Shown here piece after piece: positions 1 through 8,195 of a stretch of DNA of 34,823 nucleotides (its first letter is position 1; each line of letters opens with the position of its first letter). The DNA is taken from positions 1-34,823 of the forward strand of contig JAZSLY010000086.1 in the NCBI GenBank assembly GCA_045535585.1. Direction: 5' to 3'. The position numbers and the translations under genes were made by a program. This DNA comes from RGIG6353 sp045535585. Lineage in GTDB: Bacteria > Bacillota > Clostridia > Oscillospirales > SIG627. Under the pieces are notes generated by a model, which saw only the letters and a program-made list of their open reading frames with translations, had not been told where the DNA came from and did no database searches.

Positions 1-463
1 AGTTAACAAAAAAGGACTTTTCAATGTTCCAATGGGAGCATATAAAAATCCTGTTATTTGTGATGAAAAAAACCTTCGTGCAGTATCGGAGAAACTGCAA
101 AATGTAAGGATTGTATGCGGAGATTATCGAAAGTCTGCTGAATTTATAGACGAGCATACTTTTGTTTATTTTGATCCACCATACAGACCTTTGACAGAAA
201 CAGCAAGTTTTACTGCTTATACAGAAAATCTATTCAATGATGAAGAACAAATTGAACTTGCTGAATTTGTAGAGAGTATGCACAAAAAAGGCGCGAAAAT
301 TGTTGTGAGTAATTCAGATCCAAAAAACTATAATACGCAAGATGACTTTTTTGATAATATTTACTCTGCACATAAAATAAAAAGGGTTGAAGCTACCCGT
401 ATGATAAATTGCAACAGCGAATCAAGAGGAAAAATAAAAGAACTTTTAATATCGAATTTTTAA
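1..463 (+). CDS. dpnM: Dam/DpnM-type adenine-N6 DNA methyltransferase, 3' part
   Basis: The reading frame is open from base 2, so the gene is cut by the window edge and only about the last 153 residues are present. The visible part starts with GLFNVPMGAYKNP, a typical core segment of Dam/DpnM enzymes, followed by the catalytic motif IV FVYFDPPYRPL and the conserved SFTAYT stretch. Family knowledge: these alpha-class enzymes methylate adenine in GATC. It lies 12 bases upstream of a DpnII-like endonuclease, so it is very likely the protective methylase of that system. The N-terminal AdoMet-binding motif is outside the window. Confidence 0.93.
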   Translation, partial: VNKKGLFNVPMGAYKNPVICDEKNLRAVSEKLQNVRIVCGDYRKSAEFIDEHTFVYFDPPYRPLTETASFTAYTENLFNDEEQIELAEFVESMHKKGAKIVVSNSDPKNYNTQDDFFDNIYSAHKIKRVEATRMINCNSESRGKIKELLISNF

Positions 464-475
464 GGAGTTACGAAT

Positions 476-1339
476 ATGGCAAATAGAGATTTTATGACTT
501 GGCTATCAGGTTTTCGTGATAGTATAGCAGATTATGGCTACTATATTGATTTTGAAAAGGTACACAGAAATGTTGAGGGAATAAAAGTAGAACTTAATAT
601 ATTAAATTCCCTTATCGGCTCAAAGAATATTGAAGCTGAATTTGAAGTCCTGCTTGGAAAATATCCCGAAATATTAAAATGTATTCCGTTGCTTTTAGCG
701 GTCAGAGCAAATGAAATTTATGCTATTGACGGCGATGGAGAATTTACATATGAATTTAGGAAGCCTAATCTTTCTGCTGAACAATATAAGGTTTTTATGC
801 GTAAAACAGGATTGTTTGATTTAATGGCTAATCACATTGTAAATAATCTTGTTGACTATGCAACAGGCGTTGAAACAGGCCTTGATTCCAACGGCAGAAA
901 AAATCGTGGCGGTCATTTGATGGAAAATTTGGTTGAGAGCTTTATTAAAAAGGCAGGATTTATAAAAGATGAAGCTTATTTTAAGGAAATGTATATCCAT
1001 CAGATTAAAGAAAAATGGGATATTGATTTATCCGCAATTTCTAATCAAGGAAAAATGGAAAAACGTTTTGATTTTGTTATTAAAACGGATAATATGATAT
1101 ATGGCATTGAAACTAATTTCTATGGTAGCGGAGGCTCTAAACTAAACGAAACAGCTCGTAGCTATAAAACGCTTGCGTTGGAAACCGACACAATAGAGGG
1201 TTTTACTTTTGTGTGGTTTACTGATGGCAAAGGATGGACAAGTGCAAGAAATAATCTTGAAGAAACTTTTGATGTAATGAACCACATTTATAACATAAAG
1301 GATTTAGAAAACGGTATAATCAATGAGGTTTTCAAATAA
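476..1339 (+). CDS. dpnB: DpnII/MboI-family type II restriction endonuclease (GATC)
   Basis: 287 aa, matching the usual length of DpnII (about 288 aa). Recognisable family stretches run along the protein: NILNSLIGSKNI near residue 40, the YPEILK/PLL block near 63, NLVDYATGVETGLDSNGRKN near 123, GGHLMENLVESF near 143, KRFDFVIKTD near 194 and GSKLNETARSYK near 219. The RFDFVIK and IETNFY segments probably hold the metal-binding acidic residues. The enzyme is predicted to cleave unmethylated GATC. A clear RBS (aaggagttacgaat) precedes the ATG. The stop codon overlaps the start of the next gene by one base, so the three genes form one operon. Confidence 0.95.
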   Translation: MANRDFMTWLSGFRDSIADYGYYIDFEKVHRNVEGIKVELNILNSLIGSKNIEAEFEVLLGKYPEILKCIPLLLAVRANEIYAIDGDGEFTYEFRKPNLSAEQYKVFMRKTGLFDLMANHIVNNLVDYATGVETGLDSNGRKNRGGHLMENLVESFIKKAGFIKDEAYFKEMYIHQIKEKWDIDLSAISNQGKMEKRFDFVIKTDNMIYGIETNFYGSGGSKLNETARSYKTLALETDTIEGFTFVWFTDGKGWTSARNNLEETFDVMNHIYNIKDLENGIINEVFK

Positions 1340-2088
1340 TGGCGGAAAAGAAAATCAAAAAATGGGAGCCAGATGATTTTGAACTTGAAAAGACTACGCA
1401 TTGGTCTTTTCCAAAGCGTGGAGATTGGGCAACTCACGATGCAAAATGGCGTGGCAATTGGGCTCCGTATATACCGGGAAATATAATATTAAGGTATTCC
1501 AAAGAGGGCGATTTGGTTCTTGACCAATTTGCAGGTGGGGGCACCACTCTTGTTGAAGCAAAACTTTTGAATCGAGATATAATTGGCGTTGATGTCAATG
1601 ATATTGCACTTGAACGATGCAGAGAAAAAACAACTTTTGATTTAGAGAGTGTAAAAGGGAAAGTTTATATCAAAAAAGGCGATGCAAGAAATCTTGATTT
1701 TGTGCCTGACGATAGTATTGATTTGATATGCACACACCCACCTTATGCTGATATTATCAAGTATAGTGATGGTATAGAAAATGACTTATCACAATTAAAG
1801 GTAAAAGATTTTCTTGAAGAAATGAAAAAGGTTGCATCAGAAAGCTATCGGGTGCTTAAAAAGGACAAGTTTTGTGCTCTTCTCATGGGTGATACCCGTC
1901 AAAAAGGGCATATGATCCCAATGTCATTTGATGTAATGCGTATCTTTGAAGATTCAGGCTTCAAACTGAAAGAACTGATTATCAAAGAACAACACAATTG
2001 CAAGGCTACGGGATATTGGAAAACCAATAGTGTAAAATACAATTTTTTGTTGATTGCGCACGAATATTTGTTTGTGTTCGAAAAATAA
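1339..2088 (+). CDS. Second DNA methyltransferase of the DpnII-type operon (N4/N6 amino-methylase)
   Basis: 249 aa. The AdoMet-binding motif LDQFAGGGTTLVEA lies near residues 61-74 and the catalytic motif IV CTHPPYADIIKYSD near 131. Motif I therefore precedes motif IV. The N-terminal block WSFPKRGDWATH is typical of a group of N4/N6 DNA methylases. The classical DpnII operon instead carries DpnA, in which the DPPY motif comes first, so this is a different kind of second enzyme. Its start overlaps the endonuclease stop by one base. Whether it methylates C or A, and at which site, cannot be read from the sequence; GATC protection is the contextual guess. Confidence 0.88.
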   Translation: MAEKKIKKWEPDDFELEKTTHWSFPKRGDWATHDAKWRGNWAPYIPGNIILRYSKEGDLVLDQFAGGGTTLVEAKLLNRDIIGVDVNDIALERCREKTTFDLESVKGKVYIKKGDARNLDFVPDDSIDLICTHPPYADIIKYSDGIENDLSQLKVKDFLEEMKKVASESYRVLKKDKFCALLMGDTRQKGHMIPMSFDVMRIFEDSGFKLKELIIKEQHNCKATGYWKTNSVKYNFLLIAHEYLFVFEK

Positions 2089-2089
2089 A

Positions 2090-2243
2090 GTAATAAGTAA
2101 TAGTGAATAGGGAATAAGTAAGGAAAAGAGTGACAAATCCGTGATTTGTCACTCTTCTTTTGATTTATAATATTTTTTTAAAGGAAGAAAATCGCCGTGC
2201 GATTTTCAACCATACTTCTTCACTATTCCTTATTACTTATTAC
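2090..2243. repeat. Palindromic element copy E1 (MITE/REP-like) at a convergent gene junction
   Basis: The ends are inverted: GTAATAAGTAATAGTGAATAG at 2090-2110 is matched imperfectly in reverse by 2219-2243. Inside is a perfect 9-bp hairpin (2187-2195 with 2199-2207) in the context GGAAGAAAAtCGC...GCGaTTTTCAACCA. The same context recurs, in the other orientation, in the element at 21993-22064. No protein is encoded, so this is a non-autonomous palindromic repeat or a transcription-terminating spacer element. Confidence 0.65.
2126..2168 (+). terminator. Rho-independent terminator of the restriction-modification operon
   Basis: A perfect 14-bp stem (2126-2139 with 2143-2156) with a 3-base loop is followed by a T-rich stretch (cttttgatttataatattttttt). 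It lies 38 bases after the last methylase gene. The stem is symmetric enough to act on the opposing ylmH transcript too. Confidence 0.75.
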
Positions 2244-2249
2244 TTCACA

Positions 2250-3050
2250 TTATTTCTCATAAGAAATAATAACTCTCCCCTTCTTACTCTCTCCGACAAT
2301 GCTTAAAATCTTCCGTTTGCCCTTTTTTCGCCAGGAGACTGTGTCCCCCTCCCGTATTGTGACGGTGGGCTTTGTCAGGATTGCGGAATTAAGCTGGACG
2401 AGTCCCTTTTCTATTGCCTCGGCGGAGAGCGTGCGGGAGGTATTGAACACCGAGGAGATTACGGCGTCGGCTCTCATCGAGGGGACGGTGGTGGTCTCCT
2501 TCACCTTTTCCTCTATCACGGCAACGGGAGGCGTGTCGGTAAGGGTGGCGGTGACGGTGCTATGCTTTATTCGGGTAAGGTTTTCTACGATAAAGCCTGC
2601 GGTGGCTGTTTTTGTGACGATAATTATTCCGTCGTCGAAAACGATGTCGCCCACCGTTTCTCTCTTGATGCCGAGGTTCATCAAAGCGCCCAGCACGTCA
2701 CGGTGGGAGAGCTCGTCGTCCTTGTGAAAGCGGTCGCATACTGCCTTGACGAAGGCAATATCGCAAAGCTCGGGGCGAAAGGTTACGTCCTCTGCCGAAT
2801 AGTATTCGGGAAGAAACACGGCGCATTTCCTCTTTGCGCCCTCATATCCTCCCCACAATAAATATTCTCCCTCCACCGTCTCTTGAAGAAGGGCTTCGGC
2901 GCTGTCACAAAGGGCTTCGCCGAGAAAAGCCGAGGCTTCAAGTCTGCCTCGCTCCCAGCTCCTTTTTCCAAGGTCAATAAGGTGGGAGAGGAGGACCTCC
3001 TCCTCTCCGTCGTGTGCCAAGTGGGCAATCAAGCTTTTAATATCCGTCAT
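2250..3050 (-). CDS. ylmH: YlmH/RqcP2-like S4-domain RNA-binding protein
   Basis: 266 aa, the usual length. The N-terminal half is the YlmH-specific fold; FKP-like family signatures include the HRDVLGALMNLGIKRETVGD block around residue 115. The C-terminal S4 domain, about 190-255, reads SMRADAVISSVFNTSRT, then LVQLNSAILTKP and REGDTVSWRKKGK. In Bacillota this protein binds stalled 50S subunits in ribosome quality control and is often encoded near cell-division genes. The ATG overlaps the TGA of the upstream S41 protease (ATGA), so the two are translationally coupled. It is the last gene of the minus-strand operon. Confidence 0.9.
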   Translation of the reverse strand: MTDIKSLIAHLAHDGEEEVLLSHLIDLGKRSWERGRLEASAFLGEALCDSAEALLQETVEGEYLLWGGYEGAKRKCAVFLPEYYSAEDVTFRPELCDIAFVKAVCDRFHKDDELSHRDVLGALMNLGIKRETVGDIVFDDGIIIVTKTATAGFIVENLTRIKHSTVTATLTDTPPVAVIEEKVKETTTVPSMRADAVISSVFNTSRTLSAEAIEKGLVQLNSAILTKPTVTIREGDTVSWRKKGKRKILSIVGESKKGRVIISYEK

Positions 3051-4609
3051 CTTACGAAATTATAGGCGTAGTCGAAAAGACGGGAAACATAGACGGGAGT
3101 GTTTTCCCAGGCTACTGCCGTCCTGATGAGCGTTACGGCGGTGTCAAAATCAAGCGCCCCCGTCACCTCAAGCGAGTACGCCTTCTGGAATGCCGAGATG
3201 GCACGGGTGGTGGCGTCGTCCCAAAGGGTGTCAACCCGTCCTTCTGCAAGGAAGCCGAGAGCCTCAAGGCGTATTTCAACGCCGCGGACGATATTGTTAT
3301 CGGCACCTGAAACGGCGCTGTGGTAGTTGAGTCCCGTTACGGCAGGAGTGCCCTTTGGCAGAGCGTTTTTCGTAATATGTGTTTTTGAAACCGTGTCGGG
3401 CTTGATGCCCTTTTCGTTGTAGGTGTTGCCAAGTGCATCGTAGGTAACGTAGGCGGTAATTCCGCAGGCTGCGCCGTCGGTGAACTTGAAGGCGTATTGT
3501 GCAACGCCCTTACCGTAGGTCTGTCTGCCGAACACCAGAGCGTCGGTCATTACCTGGAGACAGTTGGTAAAGATTTCGGCAGAGGATGCGGTAGCCTCGT
3601 TTACAAGCACCGATACCGAGTCGAAATGATAGCCGTTGCCGAGAGAATAAAACGCAATGGCGTTTTTGTTGTTGTGCCTTCCCATAGTGAAAAGAAGCTC
3701 TCTTTTGGGGGTGAACTTGGAGAGTATCTCGGCGCAAATATAAACGTCTCCGCCCGAGTTGTCCTGCAGGTCTACGATAATATTTTTGTAGCCAAGCTGA
3801 TAGGCGGTGTCAAGCTCCAGCGCTATCTCGCTTGGGGTGGATTTGTTCATAAAGCTTGTAAGCTTCAGGTAGATAAGGCTCTTTTCGGGATAGAGAGTTA
3901 TGGAATATTCCCTGAAGGACACGGCAGTTCTCGGAAGAACGTAGGAAAATACTTCGCCGTTTCTTTCAAGCTCGACGGAAAGGGTCTCGTCCCCGTCGGT
4001 AATATCGGCGCTCAAAGCCACGAGAGCCTGAAAGCCAAGTCCCTCCACGCTTTGTGAGTTGTAGCCCACTATTCTGTCGCCTGCAAGGATTCCCGCCTTT
4101 GACGCAGGCGAGTCGGATGCCACCTCTTCAACGTAAATTCCCTCCGCGCTATCCTCCGTCCTGTCACGCCATACCATTTTGATGCCGATGCCACGGGCTT
4201 CGGTGGGGTTGAAAAACTTGTGCGCTTCGTCGGGGGTGAGGTAGTAGCTGAACCTATCAAGGCACTTGAAGAGCGCCTTGTAGGTCTCGTCCATATTATT
4301 TATATCAATTTCATCGTTCTGCGCCTTAAATCTCTCGAAAATTTCCTGATGGGTCAGAGGCTCGTAATAGTAGTAGGAGATATAGGTGAAGAAGGTTTCA
4401 AGCTTTGAGGTGAGAAGTCTTTCCTCGCTGTCGTCCACTATCTGCATATAGGAGAGTAGGTCCTCGTAGCTTTCCACGACCTCAAGGGGAATGATACCCT
4501 GATGAAGCGTTTCAACAAGCTCCCCTAAATCGTCCTCGGCAACCGCCGTAGCGGTAAAGGCAAGGGAAAGGGAGAGCAAAACGAAAAGTAAACAAAAAAA
4601 CTTTCTCAT
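3047..4609 (-). CDS. Secreted S41 carboxy-terminal processing protease with PDZ and peptidoglycan-binding domains
   Basis: 520 aa from the ATG at 4609, which has AAAGGA seven bases upstream; a start 30 bases earlier lacks this. Residues 1-24 form a signal peptide ending ATAVAEDD. A PDZ domain (ARGIGIKMVW ... AGILAGDRIVGYN) lies about 130-215, followed by the S41 core. The probable nucleophile is a serine in NEATASSAEIFTN and the general base the lysine in TYGKGVAQ. The C-terminus (about 440-500, GVEIRLEALGFL and AISAFQKAY) is a PG_binding_1 domain. This architecture resembles CtpB, which in Bacillus acts in sporulation signalling. Sporulation itself is not shown by this window. Confidence 0.92.
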   Translation of the reverse strand: MRKFFCLLFVLLSLSLAFTATAVAEDDLGELVETLHQGIIPLEVVESYEDLLSYMQIVDDSEERLLTSKLETFFTYISYYYYEPLTHQEIFERFKAQNDEIDINNMDETYKALFKCLDRFSYYLTPDEAHKFFNPTEARGIGIKMVWRDRTEDSAEGIYVEEVASDSPASKAGILAGDRIVGYNSQSVEGLGFQALVALSADITDGDETLSVELERNGEVFSYVLPRTAVSFREYSITLYPEKSLIYLKLTSFMNKSTPSEIALELDTAYQLGYKNIIVDLQDNSGGDVYICAEILSKFTPKRELLFTMGRHNNKNAIAFYSLGNGYHFDSVSVLVNEATASSAEIFTNCLQVMTDALVFGRQTYGKGVAQYAFKFTDGAACGITAYVTYDALGNTYNEKGIKPDTVSKTHITKNALPKGTPAVTGLNYHSAVSGADNNIVRGVEIRLEALGFLAEGRVDTLWDDATTRAISAFQKAYSLEVTGALDFDTAVTLIRTAVAWENTPVYVSRLFDYAYNFVR

Positions 4610-4620
4610 AAAAATCCTTT

Positions 4621-5019
4621 CTATTCTTCTACCGTCCACTTTAAAGAGATATTCCTCACGTCACTCTGACGCTTGTCGTTGGTGTTTGAGTAATATTTCA
4701 GCTTTAAAAAGCCACGCTTTTTCCCCGTCCTCTGACAGACGAAGTCGGTGGTGTGGATGTTTACTGCACGGTCCTCGGCAAAGAGGCTGGATGCAGAGTT
4801 TTTCTTAAAATACATTGTGTGGTTAAGGGTTGGAGAGGAGTAGTATAGCTCCTCCTCGTTAAAAACGAAGCGGAAGCGATGCTCCCTGTCGGGCGCCTCG
4901 GGCAGAAGGCTTTCTGCCACAAACTCTATTACGGTGTCTCCGCTCTCGTTAAGTCCCATTTTCCCCTGCACCTCAAAGTCGATGTTGTTTAGCCCCACGA
5001 AAACGGGCTTCTTCGCCAT
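4621..5019 (-). CDS. Small protein resembling DUF1934/YwiB beta-barrel proteins
   Basis: 132 aa if translation starts at the ATG at 5019 (MAKKPVFVGLNNID), with GAGGG about nine bases upstream. The frame stays open further upstream to 5220, but that part is low-complexity (serine, threonine and proline rich) and would run into ddl. The protein is rich in beta strand: FEVQGKMGLNESGDTVIEFVAE, FRFVFNEEELYYSS, and the ending RNISLKWTVEE, which resembles the C-terminus of DUF1934 proteins. The family assignment is tentative. It ends 11 bases before the S41 protease start, so it belongs to the same operon. Function unknown. Confidence 0.65.
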   Translation of the reverse strand: MAKKPVFVGLNNIDFEVQGKMGLNESGDTVIEFVAESLLPEAPDREHRFRFVFNEEELYYSSPTLNHTMYFKKNSASSLFAEDRAVNIHTTDFVCQRTGKKRGFLKLKYYSNTNDKRQSDVRNISLKWTVEE

Positions 5020-5173
5020 GGTCTTTACCCTCTTGAAATTATGTATAAAGTCGGCGGGAGTGCGTGGGTTTTTGGTAAGAGGCGTCAGCTCTGCCGTAGG
5101 GAGAGTGACGGGATAAAGGAGGGGTCGGGGGGTGGAAAGCGACGAGCTTGTGGAATATTTTACCCAGATATCC
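5020..5173 (-). other. Spacer between ddl and the DUF1934-like gene
   Basis: 154 bases, very pyrimidine-rich on the minus strand. The frame is open but encodes a low-complexity stretch (STSSSLSTPRPLLYP). I see no strong promoter or terminator hairpin. It could be an N-terminal extension of the next gene if translation begins at the ATG at 5184. Confidence 0.4.
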
Positions 5174-6241
5174 TTATAAAGCATACTCGATAAGCTTGTC
5201 GATGAGAGTTGGGTAGTCAATGCCGTAATGGGTCATAAGCTTTGGGTACATACTGATCTTGGTAAAGCCCGGGAGAGTGTTGATTTCGTTGAACACGATA
5301 CCCTTTTCCCCTACGAAGAAGTCTACCCTTGCAAGTCCCCGACAGTCAAGGGCTCTGAAAATCCTGACGGCGTATTCCCTTATCTTCTCGGTGTCCTCTT
5401 CGCTCATTCTTGCGGGAATATGGTAGCTTGTGGTGTCGTTTACGTATTTGGTGTCGTAGTCGTAAAAGTCACTGCCGGGTATAAGCTCACCCGGGTAGGA
5501 GGCAATAGTGCGTCTGCCGTTCCCTTCCCTCGTATCAAGGACTGCCACTTCAACCTCACTGCCCCTGATATATTCCTCCACCAGCACCTTGTCGTCGTAT
5601 TTCAAGGCGCCCATAAGAGCAAGCTCGAACTCCTCTCTCGTCTTTGCCTTTACCACGCCAACCGACGAGCCCGTGCCTGCAGGCTTTACGAAAAGGGGAT
5701 AACCGAAGTCCTTTTCGCATTTTTTAATGCACTCGTTCATATTGTCCCCAAGCCTGAAAAGATGCCAGGGCGCCATATGAATATCAAGGCATTCAAGGAG
5801 AGTCTTGGTGCAAGCCTTGTCCATACAAACGGCAGAGCCACGGTTGTCCGAGCCAACGAAGGGCACGCCCGACAGCTTCAAAAGACCCTGAAGGTTTCCG
5901 TCCTCGCAGTTTTCTCCGTGTACGATGGGAAGAAAACAGTCGATATTCTGTATCTTGAAGGTGCCAAGAGTCTTATTTAACACCATAAGTCCGTGGTGGG
6001 CAGGGCAAGGGCTGATAACGGCAGGAATGAGGTTTGCCGTGTCCTCGCAGAAGGTGGCGTCGGCAATTTTAGCGTTGTCACCGACGTAGAGGAACTGCCG
6101 TCCGTCCTTCAGAATTCCCATTTTGAAAAGCTCGTATTTTTCGGGATTTATATTTGCTATTACCGAGGAAGCGGACATACAGGAGACCTCGTGCTCGCTG
6201 GACATTCCGCCGAAGATGATGCAAAGCTTCAATTTTGACAT
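5174..6241 (-). CDS. ddl: D-alanine--D-alanine ligase
   Basis: 355 aa, usual length. It joins two D-alanines with ATP for the peptidoglycan peptide, in the cytoplasm. The N-terminal domain begins IIFGGMSSEHEVSCMSA. The ATP-grasp part holds FVKPAGTGSSVGVVKAK (about 185-200), EEYIRGSEVEVAVLD, and the metal-binding ARVDFFVGEKGIVFNEINTLPGFT near the end. RBS aaaggagc precedes the ATG by about seven bases. It follows the ceramidase-like gene by 22 bases, so they are co-transcribed. The sequence gives no reason to prefer D-Ala-D-Lac specificity. Confidence 0.96.
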   Translation of the reverse strand: MSKLKLCIIFGGMSSEHEVSCMSASSVIANINPEKYELFKMGILKDGRQFLYVGDNAKIADATFCEDTANLIPAVISPCPAHHGLMVLNKTLGTFKIQNIDCFLPIVHGENCEDGNLQGLLKLSGVPFVGSDNRGSAVCMDKACTKTLLECLDIHMAPWHLFRLGDNMNECIKKCEKDFGYPLFVKPAGTGSSVGVVKAKTREEFELALMGALKYDDKVLVEEYIRGSEVEVAVLDTREGNGRRTIASYPGELIPGSDFYDYDTKYVNDTTSYHIPARMSEEDTEKIREYAVRIFRALDCRGLARVDFFVGEKGIVFNEINTLPGFTKISMYPKLMTHYGIDYPTLIDKLIEYAL

Positions 6242-6263
6242 ATATTTTGCTCCTTTGATGAAA

Positions 6264-7613
6264 TTAGTCGTCTTTAAGACTGTCTAAAAGGGTCAGCATA
6301 CCCTCAACCAGAATATTGTCGGCGCCTGCTCCGATTTCGCAGGAGCTTGCCTCGTATCCGCCCTCCATGATTGCAGAGGTGGTGGGGTAATAGGACTCGC
6401 CTGCGTTGGTAAGGCAGGCAACGAACATATGACGGTAGGGCGCACCCTCGTAAATTCTTCTTCCTATCTCAACGAAGGGCTCACCGGGGAGTCCTGCAAA
6501 TACGAAGTCGCCTATTTTTATTGCAAAAACCTTTTCAAAGAAATACGCAGGGCCGTCTTTAAGGTTTACTATTCTCTTTGCTCCTGCCACTACGGTAGTC
6601 AGCGCCATTCCCTTATAGGGAAGCTCCACGTGTCTGCCCGCTTCGTAGAGGGCAACTATTTTTTCGGCTTCCTCTAACTTGTCGTTTTCCTGGTGTGAGG
6701 GGAGAGCTACCTCTACTGCGCCGAAGGAGATTTCGTCCGAGGGCACTTCCTTTGCCATAGCGTATACCGACAGAGCCGCACCTGCAAGGCATCTTCCCAT
6801 ATGTCTTGCGTGCGCCGTCGGGTCAAATTCCTTGTCGCCGTAGTTGTCGTTGGAAAGTCTCCAGCCACCGTAAGAGCCGTCTACGTTAAAGTGGTTCACG
6901 TCGCCCTGAGGTCCCATAAGGAACATACATTTCACGTCGGGCATAGCACCCTCCAGAGCCTCGCAAAGATATGCGGGGTAGTCTGCGCTGACACGCTCAC
7001 CGCCGACAGTATCGGTATGAGTGCCGAAGCAAACGAGAACGAGGTTTTCCTTCTCTTCTCTTACTATCTTCAGCATTCTCATCATTTCGTCGGGCGTTCC
7101 GATGGGGTGGTCGATATCGGGATTAAGTATACCGGGGTTTGTGGCAACCGAGCCGTCCTTCATTCTGAAGCGTCTTATGAAGGAAATGCCGGGCACCTCC
7201 TTTTCCGCATAGAAAAGTCTTGCGGGAGATAGGTCCTCAAAGGCTTCCTTTGCGGTTTCGCAAAGGGTGTTTTTGAAAAATTCCTCGTATTCCTTGGGGC
7301 ACTCCAAGTCGGAGGCAAAGTCCTTTTCAAGAAGGGGACCCGTGTGGGTATGGTTGGCGTTGATAAACACCGCGTTCTCGTCAAGAGAGCACTCCTTCGC
7401 AATTCTTACGCGCAGAAGATTGCACAAGCCCTTGGAAATAAGGCAAACGTCAACGGCAAGAACTACCGCTCTCGCATCGCCGTCATCAAAGGCGGTGGCA
7501 CGAACGTAAAGGTCGTCCAAAACTCCCTTTACTCTTCTTTCAGCATAATAGCCCACAATGGGAGTATCAAGGGGCGGTGTTATACATTTTTTAGCAAATC
7601 CACATTTTAACAT
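6264..7613 (-). CDS. Neutral/alkaline non-lysosomal ceramidase-like hydrolase
   Basis: 449 aa from the ATG at 7613, preceded by AAAAGGAG eight bases upstream; a start at 7646 has no such site. N-terminal family features: GFAKKCITPPLDTPIVGYYAERRVKG cut at the first 20 residues as GFAKKCITPPLDTPIVGYYA, then AVVLAVDVCLIS and INANHTHTGP, whose histidines are expected zinc ligands. FGTHTDTVGGERVSADYPAY and GPQGDVNHFN follow mid-protein and LTNAGESYYPTT near the end. No signal peptide, so it is probably cytoplasmic. Bacterial members of this family often have unknown substrates. Its position at the head of a ddl operon hints at an envelope-related substrate, but that is inference. Confidence 0.85.
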   Translation of the reverse strand: MLKCGFAKKCITPPLDTPIVGYYAERRVKGVLDDLYVRATAFDDGDARAVVLAVDVCLISKGLCNLLRVRIAKECSLDENAVFINANHTHTGPLLEKDFASDLECPKEYEEFFKNTLCETAKEAFEDLSPARLFYAEKEVPGISFIRRFRMKDGSVATNPGILNPDIDHPIGTPDEMMRMLKIVREEKENLVLVCFGTHTDTVGGERVSADYPAYLCEALEGAMPDVKCMFLMGPQGDVNHFNVDGSYGGWRLSNDNYGDKEFDPTAHARHMGRCLAGAALSVYAMAKEVPSDEISFGAVEVALPSHQENDKLEEAEKIVALYEAGRHVELPYKGMALTTVVAGAKRIVNLKDGPAYFFEKVFAIKIGDFVFAGLPGEPFVEIGRRIYEGAPYRHMFVACLTNAGESYYPTTSAIMEGGYEASSCEIGAGADNILVEGMLTLLDSLKDD

Positions 7614-7632
7614 TTTTGTTTCTCCTTTTATG

Positions 7633-7651
7633 ATAGCTGACCGCAAGGTCA
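7633..7651. repeat. 19-bp repeat with hairpin TGACC-GCAA-GGTCA, copy 1
   Basis: ATAGCTGACCGCAAGGTCA; identical to 8196-8214, in the same orientation. The core folds as a 5-bp stem with a GCAA loop. The two copies bracket the truncated Bro-N gene. Confidence 0.8.
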
Positions 7652-7667
7652 GGTAGTTTGTAATAGT

Positions 7668-7685
7668 ATTATATAATTATGTCAA
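7668..7685 (-). promoter_or_regulatory. Possible promoter elements for the ceramidase-ddl operon
   Basis: On the minus strand TTGACA (7685-7680) and TATAAT (7673-7668) both occur just upstream of the operon, but only six bases apart, so they cannot be partners in one sigma-A promoter. Each may pair with a weaker partner. This is the most promoter-like stretch upstream of the operon, but the exact start is uncertain. Confidence 0.3.
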
Positions 7686-8114
7686 GTCGGGGACAAAAAA
7701 CGTTTTATTATTCATTATCTTTTGATAGGTTTCTATCGCTCTGTCGATTGCAAGCTCGGGGTCGATTGTTTCGTCAATTCGCTCTTTTCCAACCTCAGCA
7801 AGCCACATTTTAAAAGGTTCTGCTTTCGGTGACGGGATTGATTGGATGATTCTCAAAAGTTGTTTGGTATCAGCAACGTCTGTTAACCGCTTTTTTCCGT
7901 CTGCGGCGGTCATTTTCAACTGGTGACAATTTGTCACCGTTTCATTCCCTTCTTCCTTCAATCTTTGCTTTAGCTTGTTCCAGTACTTTCTACCATCTGT
8001 ACTATCAGCAAGAACAGATACGACGTCAACAACCGAAAAATACCATTCCTCTGTTTCTTCATTCCACGCAGTTCTTATTTTCTTGTCTTCAAACAATTGT
8101 ATTTTATTATCCAA
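7677..8114 (-). CDS. Truncated Bro-N domain protein (phage/damage-inducible type)
   Basis: 145 aa. The Bro-N domain starts NKIQLFEDKKIRTAWNEE, continues EEWYFSVVDVVSVLADSTDG and KQRLKEEGNETVTNCHQLKM, and ends with SIPSPKAEPFKMWLAEVGKE. Family members of this type usually continue for another 100 or more residues after DPELAIDRAIETY; here the protein stops after 16 more unrelated residues. The best start is the TTG at 8114 with GGAGG eight bases upstream; an earlier TTG at 8132 would place that RBS inside the gene. It is probably a decayed remnant of a mobile-element gene. It sits alone between two copies of a hairpin repeat. Confidence 0.75.
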   Translation of the reverse strand: MDNKIQLFEDKKIRTAWNEETEEWYFSVVDVVSVLADSTDGRKYWNKLKQRLKEEGNETVTNCHQLKMTAADGKKRLTDVADTKQLLRIIQSIPSPKAEPFKMWLAEVGKERIDETIDPELAIDRAIETYQKIMNNKTFFVPDLT

Positions 8115-8195
8115 TATGTATCGCCTCCACAAAAGAGCTTAGTGTGTTTCGTCAAATGACGATAATCTCTATATAAAGTCGGTTGCCCCTGCGTT

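Noticed and set aside
2299..3028. Several open frames opposite or overlapping ylmH
   Set aside because: They have no family features and are shadows of the ylmH frame, which has a complete S4 domain.
5228..5980. Plus-strand open frame of 250 codons opposite ddl
   Set aside because: Antisense to ddl, which has all ATP-grasp motifs.
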